Source: Rhizobium viscosum (GTDB lineage: Bacteria; Pseudomonadota; Alphaproteobacteria; Rhizobiales; Rhizobiaceae). Taken from it: a stretch of 64,000 bases of DNA. The notes beneath the pieces are model-generated. The model made no database searches, was not told the origin of the DNA, and worked only from the letters and a program-made list of their open reading frames with translations. The number at the start of each line of letters is the position of its first letter. Position 1 is the first letter of the stretch. Where the stretch lies: positions 1,364,001 through 1,428,000 of the forward strand of contig NZ_JADBEC010000001.1 of assembly GCF_014873945.1 (NCBI RefSeq), written 5' to 3'. The position numbers and the translations under genes were made by a program. Positions 25,477 through 33,958 of the stretch are shown here, in pieces.

Positions 25477-27030
25477 ATGGTCGGACTGGAAGAGGTCAGT
25501 CATCGCCACGATGACAGCGCCACGCTGAAAGAAGCCAATCGAATTCCCGCCGGATCGCCTATCCTCGAACTGAAGGGCCTGCAGAAGAATTACGGTCACG
25601 TGCAGGCGCTGAAGCCGGCGACGCTGACCTTCCTTGCCGGTGAAATCCATGCCATTGTCGGCGAAAACGGTGCCGGCAAATCCACCCTCATCAAGTTGCT
25701 CACCGGCGTCATCACCCGCACGGCCGGCGAGGTACTGTGGTGCGGCCATCCGGTGGGGCTGTCGACGCCGAACGAGGCGATCGCCCGCGGCATCAACGCC
25801 GTCCACCAGGAAGTCGTGCTCTGCCGGCACCTGACCGTGGCCGCCAACCTCTTCCTTGGCGACGAGGTCAACCGCTACGGGCTGATGCGCAGGAAGCAGA
25901 TGGAGAAGATGGCGCAGTCCGTCCTCGACGATCTCGGCTTCGGTCTGCCGGCCGGTGCGCTTCTGAGCTCGCTGACGATCGGTCAGCAGCAGCTCGTCGC
26001 CACCGCGCGTGCGGCCATGCGCGGCACGCAGTTCCTGATCTTCGACGAGCCGACCGCCTATCTCACCCGCCAGGAATCCGCACAGCTCTTCAAGCTGATC
26101 CGCCGTCTGCAGGGCGAAGGCGTCACCATCGTCTATATCAGCCACCGCATGGAAGAAGTCTTCGAACTAGCCGACCGCGTCTCGGTGCTTCGCGACGGCA
26201 CCCATGTCGGCACGCGCCTGATCGGGGAGACCAATGAGGCCGAGCTGATCGCGCTGATGATCAACCGCTCGATCGAGCAGATCTACCATAAGGAAGACAT
26301 TCCGATCGGCCAGTCGATCCTCGACGTCAGGGGTCTGACAGGACCCGGCTTCGAGGACGTGTCGCTGAGCGTCAAGGCAGGACAGATCGTCGGGCTCTAT
26401 GGCCTGATCGGCGCCGGGCGCAGCGAATTCGCGCTTGGGCTCTATGGGCGCCAGCCGACAAGTGCGGGCGAAATCCACTGGATGGGCAAGCGCGTCGATA
26501 TCAGGAACGAACGCACCGCGATGGAGCTCGGCATTGCGCTGGCGCCCGAAAGCCGGCGCGACCAGGGGCTCTGCCTCAACCTGCCGATCGGCCTCAATAT
26601 CAACCTGCCGGTGTTCGGACGCCTCAGCAACGGCCCGGTTATCAATCACGCACGAGAATCGACGAATGCCGACAAGCAAATTCGCGATCTCAGCATCAAG
26701 ACGCCGAGCCGGCGTGTTCCGGCTTCCAGCATGTCGGGCGGCAACCAGCAGAAGATCGTCATCGGCAAGTGGCTGAGCCACGGCGCCCGGCTTTTCATTT
26801 TCGACGAGCCGACCGTCGGCGTCGACGTCGGCACCAAGGCGGAAATCTACCGGCTCTTCGCCAAGCTGCTGAAGGAGGGGGCAGGCATCATCCTGATCTC
26901 CTCCTACCTGCCCGAGGTCTACGAACTGGCCGACCGGCTGCACGTCTTCCGCAGCGGCAAGCTCGTTGCAAGCCATGATTTCCACGCGGCGACGCATGAA
27001 GAAGTGCTCAGCGAAGCGATCGGCGTCTGA
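25477..27030 (+). CDS. Sugar ABC transporter ATPase, two NBDs
   Basis: A 517-residue RbsA/MglA-type protein with two nucleotide-binding domains. The first has Walker A GENGAGKSTLI (about residue 65), a signature LTIGQQQLVA and Walker B LIFDEPTAYL. The second has a degenerate P-loop GLIGAGRSEF (about 310), signature MSGGNQQKIVIGKW and Walker B FIFDEPTVGVD. That asymmetry is normal for carbohydrate importers. A 30-residue N-terminal extension precedes the first domain. It couples ATP hydrolysis to import through the permease at 27058. Confidence 0.9.
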   Translation: MVGLEEVSHRHDDSATLKEANRIPAGSPILELKGLQKNYGHVQALKPATLTFLAGEIHAIVGENGAGKSTLIKLLTGVITRTAGEVLWCGHPVGLSTPNEAIARGINAVHQEVVLCRHLTVAANLFLGDEVNRYGLMRRKQMEKMAQSVLDDLGFGLPAGALLSSLTIGQQQLVATARAAMRGTQFLIFDEPTAYLTRQESAQLFKLIRRLQGEGVTIVYISHRMEEVFELADRVSVLRDGTHVGTRLIGETNEAELIALMINRSIEQIYHKEDIPIGQSILDVRGLTGPGFEDVSLSVKAGQIVGLYGLIGAGRSEFALGLYGRQPTSAGEIHWMGKRVDIRNERTAMELGIALAPESRRDQGLCLNLPIGLNINLPVFGRLSNGPVINHARESTNADKQIRDLSIKTPSRRVPASSMSGGNQQKIVIGKWLSHGARLFIFDEPTVGVDVGTKAEIYRLFAKLLKEGAGIILISSYLPEVYELADRLHVFRSGKLVASHDFHAATHEEVLSEAIGV

Positions 27031-27057
27031 GCCAGAAGAATAAGAGGGAGAAAATTC

Positions 27058-28032
27058 ATGACTGTCACCCCCACCGAAATCGTCGCGCCGCCGCCGCGCC
27101 GGAAGATGAACATTCTGTTCGGCCTGACGCTGATCGGGTTGCTGATCTTCCTCTGGGTCGTGCTCGGCTTCGTCACCGAGAGCTTCTGGACGCCGCTCAA
27201 CATTTCCAACCTGCTGCGCCAAGGTGCGATGACAGCAATCCTGGCGCTCGGCCAGACCTTCGTCATCATCACCGCCGGCATCGACCTTTCGGTCGGCGCC
27301 ATCGTCGGCTTCTGCACCGTCATCATCGCCTGGCTCCTGCAGGCGGGCGTACCGCTCTGGGCGGCGATCTTGCTGACGCTGGCCATCGGTGTCGCGATCG
27401 GCTCCTTCCATGGCTTCGGCATCGTGCATATGGGCCTGCCGCCCTTCATCATCACGCTGGCGACGCTGACATCGCTGCGCGGCATCGGCCTCTTGATCAC
27501 CAACGGCTCGACGATCAGCATCACCGACGAGGGCTTCAGCAACTTCGCCCGCGCCGATTTCCTTGGCGTGCCAAGTCTGTTCTGGATGGTCATCCTGGTT
27601 GCGATCCCCTCCTTCGTCTTCCTGCATCTGAGCCGCTGGGGCCGCTATCTCTTCGCGGTCGGTTCGAATGCCGAAGCCGCGCGCCTTTCCGGCGTCAACG
27701 TCAAGGGGATGATCTACCTAGCCTATATCCTGTCGGCCTCGTTCGCGGCTTTCGTCGGCGTGCTGCTCGCCTCGCGTATCGCGATCGGCAACGCGACACA
27801 GGCCGACGGCTGGGAACTGCAGGCGATCGCCTCCTCGGTCATCGGCGGCACGTCTCTCTTCGGAGCTGTCGGCTCCGTGCACGGCCCGCTGATCGGCGCC
27901 TTCATTCTGGCGACCATCAACAACGGCGCAAACCTTTTGAACGTCAACTCGTTCTGGCAGCGCATCATCACCGGCCTGCTGATTATCGTCATCGTCTACT
28001 TCGATCAGCTTCGCCGGCGCCGGGCGGGCTGA
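27058..28032 (+). CDS. Sugar ABC transporter permease
   Basis: A 324-residue RbsC-type (BPD_transp_2) membrane protein with 8-10 helices. It shows LGQTFVIITAGIDLSVGAIVG (about residues 61-81), GLPPFIITLATLTSLRGIG and the cytoplasmic coupling loop GSNAEAARLSGVNV at about 200. The IASSVIGGTSLFGAVGSVHGPLIGA-type end region follows. AGAGGGAG precedes the ATG by 8 nt. It is the last gene before a strong terminator and completes the transporter. Confidence 0.9.
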   Translation: MTVTPTEIVAPPPRRKMNILFGLTLIGLLIFLWVVLGFVTESFWTPLNISNLLRQGAMTAILALGQTFVIITAGIDLSVGAIVGFCTVIIAWLLQAGVPLWAAILLTLAIGVAIGSFHGFGIVHMGLPPFIITLATLTSLRGIGLLITNGSTISITDEGFSNFARADFLGVPSLFWMVILVAIPSFVFLHLSRWGRYLFAVGSNAEAARLSGVNVKGMIYLAYILSASFAAFVGVLLASRIAIGNATQADGWELQAIASSVIGGTSLFGAVGSVHGPLIGAFILATINNGANLLNVNSFWQRIITGLLIIVIVYFDQLRRRRAG

Positions 28033-28049
28033 GCGAGATACAAAACGAA

Positions 28050-28073
28050 GCCGGCCCAAAGGCCGGCTTTCTT
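28050..28073 (+). terminator. Rho-independent terminator after the permease
   Basis: GCCGGCC (28050-28056) and GGCCGGC (28061-28067) pair around CAAA and are followed by TTTCTT. This separates the transporter genes from the alcohol dehydrogenase gene 25 bp downstream, which may depend on read-through or its own promoter. Confidence 0.75.
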
Positions 28074-28097
28074 CATTCCAGCAATGCGAGAGCCACC

Positions 28098-29117
28098 ATG
28101 AAAGCAGTCCTTTGCCGCGAACCCGGCGTCCTCGATCTCGTCGAGCGCCCCTCTCCCGAAAAACCTGTTGCCGGCTGGGTGCGGCTCGCCGTCAGCCATG
28201 TCGGCATCTGCGGCACGGATTATCATATCTTCGAAGGCAAGCACCCGTTCCTCGAATATCCGCGCGTCATGGGGCACGAGATCTCGGCAACGGTGCTGGA
28301 GACCGGCGACGGGGTGGCGATGGCGACGGGCACGCCTGTGATCGTCAATCCTTACCTTTCCTGCGGTAGCTGTGTCGCCTGCCGGCAGGGCAAGCCGAAC
28401 TGCTGCACCAATATCAAGGTTCTCGGGGTTCATACCGACGGCGCCTTCTGCGAAGAGATCAGTGTTCCAGCGAGCAATCTCTATGCCGCAAAGGGCCTCA
28501 GCCTGGAGGCCGCGGCGACCACCGAATTCCTGGCTATCGGAGCACATGCCGTGCGCCGCTCCATGGCATCAGCCGGTTCCCGCTCGCTCGTTATCGGCGC
28601 AGGTCCGATCGGCCTCGGCGCGGCGATCTTTTCGCGCATTGCCGGCCATGAGGTGACGCTGCTGGATACGAGTGCTGAACGGTTGCAGATGGCCTCCGAA
28701 CGCTTCGGGTTCACGTCAGGCATTGTCGCCAATGACGAGACCCCTGATGCCGTGAAGGCGAAAACGGATGGCGATGGCTTCGATGTGGTGTTCGACGCGA
28801 CGGGCTATGGGCCATCGATGGAGAAAGCCTTCAGCTTTGTCGCCCATGGCGGCGCGCTGGTGCTGGTCAGCGTCGTGAAGGACGATATCCGCTTCTCCGA
28901 TCCGGAATTCCACAAGCGCGAAATGATGGTGATCGGCAGCCGCAATGCGACGCGCGTCGATTTCGAGCATGTCGCGGATTCCATCGCCAAGGGCCTCGTT
29001 CCGGTCGACAAGCTCATCACCCACCGCACGACGCTTGCCGATGCGCCGCGCGATCTCGCCCGCTGGGCGCATGAGAAGAGCGGCCTCATCAAGGCGGTCA
29101 TCAAGGTTGCGGCTTAA
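28098..29117 (+). CDS. Zinc-binding alcohol dehydrogenase, sugar-acid type
   Basis: A 339-residue medium-chain dehydrogenase. Catalytic zinc ligands are in GICGTDYHIFEG and MGHEISATV, and four structural-zinc cysteines are in CGSCVACRQGKPNCC. The Rossmann motif is VIGAGPIGLGAAIF. It resembles sorbitol and L-galactonate/L-idonate 5-dehydrogenases. By context it could oxidise the 2-keto-3-deoxy acid made by the UxaA-type dehydratase or an aldonate in the same pathway. Its stop overlaps the convergent cutC stop by four bases within TTAA. Confidence 0.85.
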   Translation: MKAVLCREPGVLDLVERPSPEKPVAGWVRLAVSHVGICGTDYHIFEGKHPFLEYPRVMGHEISATVLETGDGVAMATGTPVIVNPYLSCGSCVACRQGKPNCCTNIKVLGVHTDGAFCEEISVPASNLYAAKGLSLEAAATTEFLAIGAHAVRRSMASAGSRSLVIGAGPIGLGAAIFSRIAGHEVTLLDTSAERLQMASERFGFTSGIVANDETPDAVKAKTDGDGFDVVFDATGYGPSMEKAFSFVAHGGALVLVSVVKDDIRFSDPEFHKREMMVIGSRNATRVDFEHVADSIAKGLVPVDKLITHRTTLADAPRDLARWAHEKSGLIKAVIKVAA

Positions 29118-29836
29118 GCCGCGTCGATAGCCGCGCGCATCTGCCTGACGACCTCGACATCCGTGCGGTTCGAGGTCGGCACATCGAAGCCGAAGGAGAC
29201 GGCGCGCGGATCGGCGCTGGCAACGGCAGAGCTGCAGGAGCCGTGGATCTCATGCGCGCCTGTTGCCCGCAGGATTTCGACAGCGTTCGTCGGACGCACG
29301 CCGCTGCCCGGCATAATGGAAATACGGCCGGCGGCCTTGGCGGAGATCCGCTTCAGCGTATCGAGCCCATCCATTGCCTTCGGCACGCAGCCTGACGTGA
29401 GTATGCGCTCGCAGCCGAGTTCGACCGCCTGCTCCAGTGCCGCATCCGGATCCGGCACGAGATCGAAAGCGCGATGCAGCGTCGAACCAAGGCCGGCAGC
29501 ATGCGCCTTCAGACGATGAATGAGCGGCATGTCGAGCGTACCATCAGGCCGGTTGGCGCCGATGACGACACCGGCAAGCCCCGCCGCCCTGACAGCATCG
29601 ATATCGGCGAGCATCGCCTTCTCGTCCGTCGCATCGAAGATGAAGGGGCCGGCATGCGGGCGGATCATCGCATAGACGGGGATCGGCGCTTCCGCAGCAA
29701 TTCGCATCAGGCTCGGCAGCGGCGTTAGGCCGCCGAGCTCCAGCGCCGAGCAGAGCTCGATACGGCCGGCGCCACCCTCGATCGCCGCCGCGAGGCCCTG
29801 GGCGCTATCGACGCATACTTCCAGCAAAACCGCCAT
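29114..29836 (-). CDS. cutC: CutC family protein (copper homeostasis)
   Basis: A 240-residue TIM-barrel protein opening MAVLLEVCVDSAQGLAAAI. It has GGAGRIELCSALELGGLTP, IRPHAGPFIF and GVVIGANRPDGTLD, followed by SGVRPTNAVEIL and IHGSC. The family is linked to copper handling, but its biochemical role is unsettled. ATG 29836 is the family start. The ORF extends to 29866 without support. It is convergent with the alcohol dehydrogenase gene and overlaps it at the stop codons. Confidence 0.87.
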   Translation of the reverse strand: MAVLLEVCVDSAQGLAAAIEGGAGRIELCSALELGGLTPLPSLMRIAAEAPIPVYAMIRPHAGPFIFDATDEKAMLADIDAVRAAGLAGVVIGANRPDGTLDMPLIHRLKAHAAGLGSTLHRAFDLVPDPDAALEQAVELGCERILTSGCVPKAMDGLDTLKRISAKAAGRISIMPGSGVRPTNAVEILRATGAHEIHGSCSSAVASADPRAVSFGFDVPTSNRTDVEVVRQMRAAIDAA

Positions 29837-30067
29837 CGTCCGAATCCCTCTTCTTCCGCTAAACACCGCCGATTGTCCGCCATGGTGCGATATTGCCGCC
29901 GGTTACCGAACATCCCACCAAGCGGCATACAAAACCGCCGATTCTACGCTATAGCCTGATTATTTTGCCGGGATCAAACCAATGCATCGTAATAACGGCG
30001 GCTCCCGACCTCATCTCGACCGCTCAGAGCGCGCCCCCTTCGCTGGAAAGTAGACGTTATGCCGTGT

Positions 30068-30961
30068 TCATGGCGCTGCTGTTCCGAGCGCTTCGGCTAA
30101 CACATCGGTCAAACCTCGCCCGGCGCTGCCGTCCTCATCAAGGCGCGGATTGTAGATGGTGATCTCGAGCCCGACTGCCTTGCCGCTCGCCAAGGCAATC
30201 CGGAGCGCAGCCCTTAGCTCGTCCCACGACAATCCGCCCGGCACACGGAAATCGACAGCCGGCATGATGACATCGTCGAGGCAGTCGGCGTCGAGGTGGA
30301 TGAAGAAGCCATCCAGTTCCTCTCGCGTCAGGTGATCGACCGCTTCGCGCACGGCGGCCTCGATGCCCATCGCGCGTACGGCGGGAAGGTCAATCGTCTT
30401 GAGCTCTTTAGGGAGCGGCTGGCTTCCGTACTCCTCCTGATCCTTATGATCGCGATACGCGAACGCGACAGCGTCTTCAGGGCGGACCAGAGGACCGCGA
30501 CCTTCGATGTCGGTCAGGAGCGATGGGCCGTAACCGGTGACCAGCGCGAGGTCCATCGAGGCGCCCTCACCATTGGGTTCCGCCTCGGGCTGGAAGAAAT
30601 CGGCGTTGCCGTCGATGAAGAACAGGCCATAGCGGCCGCGCCGTCGAAACGCGAGCATCGAGCCCAGCACGATCGTGCAATCGCCCCCCAGCACCACCGG
30701 AAACTCGCCTGCGTCAAGCAGCGCTTCCACAGCGTCGGCGAGCTTGGGCGACCACGCTGCAATTGCCCTGACATTCAAGGTGCCTGTCTCGGGATCGGGT
30801 GCCGGATCCTTCTGAGGCACTGCCAGCCGCCCGGCACGGCGCGCATGGATGCGCTCCGCAATACCGAGGTCCAGGAGTTGGTCGGGCAAGCGCTCCACAC
30901 CATCCGTCGCCAGGCCCAGCGTGGAGGGGGCTTCGACAATTGCATAGGGAATGGTCGGCAT
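30068..30961 (-). CDS. Arginase/agmatinase-family protein with altered ligands
   Basis: A 297-residue ureohydrolase-fold protein. The three family metal motifs are recognisable but changed: GGDC at about residue 93 where arginases have GGDH, IDGNAD at about 115 for DAHxD, and LDADCLDD at about 223 for DxDxxDP. Several aspartates are therefore retained while both histidine ligands are replaced by Cys and Asn. It may hydrolyse another guanidino or amide compound, bind one metal, or be inactive. Downstream, TACAATCC-type intergenic sequence separates it from cutC, and no operon partner is evident. Confidence 0.78.
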   Translation of the reverse strand: MPTIPYAIVEAPSTLGLATDGVERLPDQLLDLGIAERIHARRAGRLAVPQKDPAPDPETGTLNVRAIAAWSPKLADAVEALLDAGEFPVVLGGDCTIVLGSMLAFRRRGRYGLFFIDGNADFFQPEAEPNGEGASMDLALVTGYGPSLLTDIEGRGPLVRPEDAVAFAYRDHKDQEEYGSQPLPKELKTIDLPAVRAMGIEAAVREAVDHLTREELDGFFIHLDADCLDDVIMPAVDFRVPGGLSWDELRAALRIALASGKAVGLEITIYNPRLDEDGSAGRGLTDVLAEALGTAAP

Positions 30962-30980
30962 CGGCGCCTCCCGTTAGCGA

Positions 30981-31150
30981 CTATTTTGCTGCGTAAGTCA
31001 CAGCCTCGATTTTGTGACCGTCTGGATCGCGGACGAACGCCCCATAGTAGTTGGCATCGTAATTCGGTCGCAGCCCTGGCCCACCATCGTCACTGCCACC
31101 TTGCTTTAATGCTGCTGCGTGAAATCGAACGGCCCTCGGATCACAACGAC
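30981..31150 (-). pseudogene. VOC/glyoxalase-family C-terminal remnant
   Basis: On the minus strand a frame ending in TAG (30981-30983) reads FHAAALKQGGSDDGGPGLRP, then NYDANYYGAFVRDPDGHKIE and AVTYAAK. This is the typical C-terminus of a glyoxalase/bleomycin-resistance-like protein. No N-terminal part or start is found upstream, so only about the last 50 residues remain. Confidence 0.65.
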
Positions 31151-31299
31151 CTTCCCTTCCGATATCGTTCCTTAACGGCAGCTTCCGGTCATTGTTCCGT
31201 CAGAGCCGCCCGTCATTTATCCACCACCAAACCATGCAGATGCTCAAGCGATGCAGATGCCTTGGAACCCTAACCCTGAAAAGCGCTTTATCTACACAC

Positions 31300-32166
31300 A
31301 TGGACACGCGCGTCAAACATTGCAGGATCCAGATCGGACAGGTGGACACTTTCTACCGAGAGGCCGGACCAGAACGCGCGCCCGTCGTTCTCCTGCCGCA
31401 CGGCTATCCCTGTTCATCCTATGAATTTCGCAATCTGATGCCGAGACTAGCCGACAAATGGCGGCTGATTGCTCCTGACTATCCTGGGTTCGGCTACAGC
31501 GGTACACCCGATGACTTCGACTATAGCTTCGACGGCTATGCCATGTGGCTCGACCAGTTCGTGACGCAGCTAAAGATCGAGCGCTTCGTGATCTACCTTC
31601 ATGATTTCGGCTCGCCGATCGGGGTTAGGCTGGCGATAATGCGGCCTGAGAGGGTTGTGGCCCAGATCATTCAGAACGGTGACATACCTTATGAAGATGC
31701 GCTTGGCCCGAAGTATGCCGATATCGAGAAATCCTGGTCGCTACCCGATCAAGAGATGCGTGCGGCGATGAGAAAGGCTGTCACTGAAGAAAACTTCCGC
31801 GACGAGTTCTTAAATGATGTACGTGCAGATTTGGTTGGATTCATCGCGCCGGACCTTTGGCAATTGCACTGGTCGCTGATGACCGAGCGGCGGAGGGACG
31901 CCGCCGCAGACATTCTGTTTGGCCTCAAGGCGAACCGCCAATGGTTTCCTCAGCACCGCCGATATCTTCAACAGCACAAGCCGCCGACATTGATCGTGTG
32001 GGGGCCACAAGATCATTACATGCCCGAAGAGTCAGCGCGAGTCTATCTACGCGACCTGCCAGATGCCGAGCTGCATCTCCTGGATGGCGGCCATTGGCTG
32101 CTGGAAACCAACCTCGATGAGGTTATTTCGCTTATGCGATCATTTCTCGAACGGATCGAGTCCTGA
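31300..32166 (+). CDS. Alpha/beta hydrolase, haloalkane dehalogenase-like
   Basis: A 288-residue hydrolase: oxyanion HG in LLPHGYPCSSYEF, nucleophile elbow YLHDFGSPIG (Asp nucleophile), acid Asp in VWGPQDHYMP and catalytic His in LDGGHWLLE. An Asp nucleophile is typical of haloalkane dehalogenases, fluoroacetate dehalogenases and epoxide hydrolases. A cap region lies at about 145-220. The ATG at 31300 gives the family-like start MDTRVKHCRIQIGQ. The ORF to 31192 adds a Cys/Arg-rich tail without support. The gene is monocistronic, and its substrate is unknown. Confidence 0.8.
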   Translation: MDTRVKHCRIQIGQVDTFYREAGPERAPVVLLPHGYPCSSYEFRNLMPRLADKWRLIAPDYPGFGYSGTPDDFDYSFDGYAMWLDQFVTQLKIERFVIYLHDFGSPIGVRLAIMRPERVVAQIIQNGDIPYEDALGPKYADIEKSWSLPDQEMRAAMRKAVTEENFRDEFLNDVRADLVGFIAPDLWQLHWSLMTERRRDAAADILFGLKANRQWFPQHRRYLQQHKPPTLIVWGPQDHYMPEESARVYLRDLPDAELHLLDGGHWLLETNLDEVISLMRSFLERIES

Positions 32167-32324
32167 CCGGCAACGGCAGCTATCTGCTTTTTATCGTCAA
32201 AAGCTGCCTGTCCGCTTCCCACGCAACTTGAGCCATTTGCTCATATATCTATTTCGGAGAACCATAGAGGGAATAGAGTAGATATAGTTCTCCGTTTCAT
32301 CCTTCTCGTTCCGCCGCGGCTTAT

Positions 32325-33539
32325 TTAGGTGAGGACGGGACTTTGCGCGACAGGCGCTGCGACAATTTTAGCCGCGGTGGCAATCAGCAGGTCGCAAGCG
32401 TCAGCGGCCGCTTTCCGATGATTGAAGGCCACGTGGTAGGACATCAGCATCGGCTCGCCGAGTTCGACGATGCGCACCCGGTCGGCGATCGGCATGGCGC
32501 TGACCCGGCCGAGGAAGGAGACATAGCCGTGATTGGCGACGAGATCGACGATGACCGGCAGAGAATCCGCCGCGGTGATGTCTCGGTCACGGAGGCGGCG
32601 ATGCAGGGTGCGGTCGTAGCCGAAGGTCATGGCGGCATGGCCGATGCCGGTGCGCGGGCTTGGCGTGCAGATCGGATGGCTGGCGACGAGCTCCGCGGCG
32701 GTTGCTTCAGCGCTGTCGAGCGGGGCGATCGCCACCATATCGGTGCGCAGCAATTCGCGATGACGAAAGCTTTCCAGGCCGAAGACGGAATCGAGGATCG
32801 CGACGTCTATGCGCCCGGATTTCAGCGCCTCGCGCAGATCGTCCGCAGTCATCGAGACCAGTGATAAAGCGTTCTTGTTGCGGCCGGCATTCCACTCGGC
32901 AACAAGGCTGCCGAGGCAGCGCGCAACCCAGCTTTCCGAGCCCGTGGGGATGATGGCACCGATGCGCAGGGAGCGAGCGGTGCGCTGATAGCGTTCGTCG
33001 GCCGCGGATTTCAGTTCGTTCCAGGCGAGGCTGATGGTCGAAAAGACGGTATAGGCGAAACGGCCTTCCTCCGTCAGAGCCGAGCCCTGGGCCTGACGCT
33101 CGAAGAGCCTGCCCCCGAAGAATTTCTCAAGATTGGCAATCTGCAATGAAAGCTGCGGCTGACCAAGGCGCAGGCGGCGAGCCGCGCGATTGATGCTGCC
33201 TTGATCGGCAACCTCCAGATAACGCTCCATGGTGACGAGCTTGACGGGGATGCGGGCGGCCCATTGTCCGTAAGCGTCCGGTTCACGATGACCAAGCTTT
33301 TCGCCAAGCTGCCCTGTTGCAGCAAGGATCGGCGCCAATCCCTCCAGAACCCTGCCTCCGGCAAGCAGAATGACCAGCTCGCCCGAGGAACGTTCGGCGA
33401 GTTTCAGGGCAAGCTCCGTCTCCAGATTATCGATCGCTGCCGACACGGTCGAGACGGAGATGTTGAAGCGACGCGCCGTTTCGCGCATCGAGCCTGAGGA
33501 CAGGACCTGGCTTGCGATGAAGAGGGCGCCGAGATGCAA
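32325..33539 (-). CDS. LysR-type regulator with two HTH domains
   Basis: A 404-residue protein. Residues 1-65 form a LysR helix-turn-helix (LFIASQVLSSGSMRETARRF, NISVSTVSAAIDNLE). Residues 100-165 form a second complete one (YLEVADQGSINRAARRLRLG, QPQLSLQIANLEKFFGGRLF). The LysR ligand domain follows (about 185-400). One HTH is the rule in this family. No in-frame stop separates the parts, so this is a duplication or fusion, not two genes. It is divergent from the betaine-type transporter operon starting at 33959, its probable target. Confidence 0.85.
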   Translation of the reverse strand: MHLGALFIASQVLSSGSMRETARRFNISVSTVSAAIDNLETELALKLAERSSGELVILLAGGRVLEGLAPILAATGQLGEKLGHREPDAYGQWAARIPVKLVTMERYLEVADQGSINRAARRLRLGQPQLSLQIANLEKFFGGRLFERQAQGSALTEEGRFAYTVFSTISLAWNELKSAADERYQRTARSLRIGAIIPTGSESWVARCLGSLVAEWNAGRNKNALSLVSMTADDLREALKSGRIDVAILDSVFGLESFRHRELLRTDMVAIAPLDSAEATAAELVASHPICTPSPRTGIGHAAMTFGYDRTLHRRLRDRDITAADSLPVIVDLVANHGYVSFLGRVSAMPIADRVRIVELGEPMLMSYHVAFNHRKAAADACDLLIATAAKIVAAPVAQSPVLT

Positions 33540-33958
33540 GGCTTTCTCCGGAAACTACTGAAAAGGCGGAGGATATGACGTGTTCGTGAAAAAAGATATC
33601 CCTGCCCATAGAGGTGCAGGCTATCGTTCCCTCAATAAGAAATCCGGGCGGCGAAAGAACCGATCAAAAGCACCGGAAACACCGTGGAAACACGCAAGGG
33701 GACAAAAACAAATCGCGCCGGCCTTGGAAAAGGGAATGCAATTCCGCGCACGGACCTGCATTCGCCGCCATAATCGCGCCGCGAGAGCGAATACTGGAGG
33801 GGGACTGCATCGATTTTTCGGTGATGCACACTATTTCCATGACGCACGTATTTCCGGCATGATGGCCTCTGGCTTGCCTGCCGGCAGGAATTGGTGCGCG
33901 CTAGCTTCGCGTCCGGGGCTTTCGCGACGTTTAACGGTGTTCAACCAAGGGGATAATC
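33540..33958. other. Divergent control region of LysR and transporter operon
   Basis: About 420 bp without a supportable gene; the ORF 33580-34233 is a shadow of the binding-protein gene. The 12-bp palindrome CCTGCCGGCAGG lies at about 33878, roughly 80 bp before the transporter start. GGGGATAATC before ATG 33959 is the ribosome-site area. The stretch near 33640-33700 is A-rich. This length leaves room for LysR-type sites, but no T-N11-A motif stands out. Confidence 0.4.

Noticed and set aside
26167..27627. Minus-strand ORF of 486 codons opposite the sugar ABC genes
   Set aside because: Low-complexity Asp/Gln/Arg composition and complete overlap with the ATPase and permease genes.
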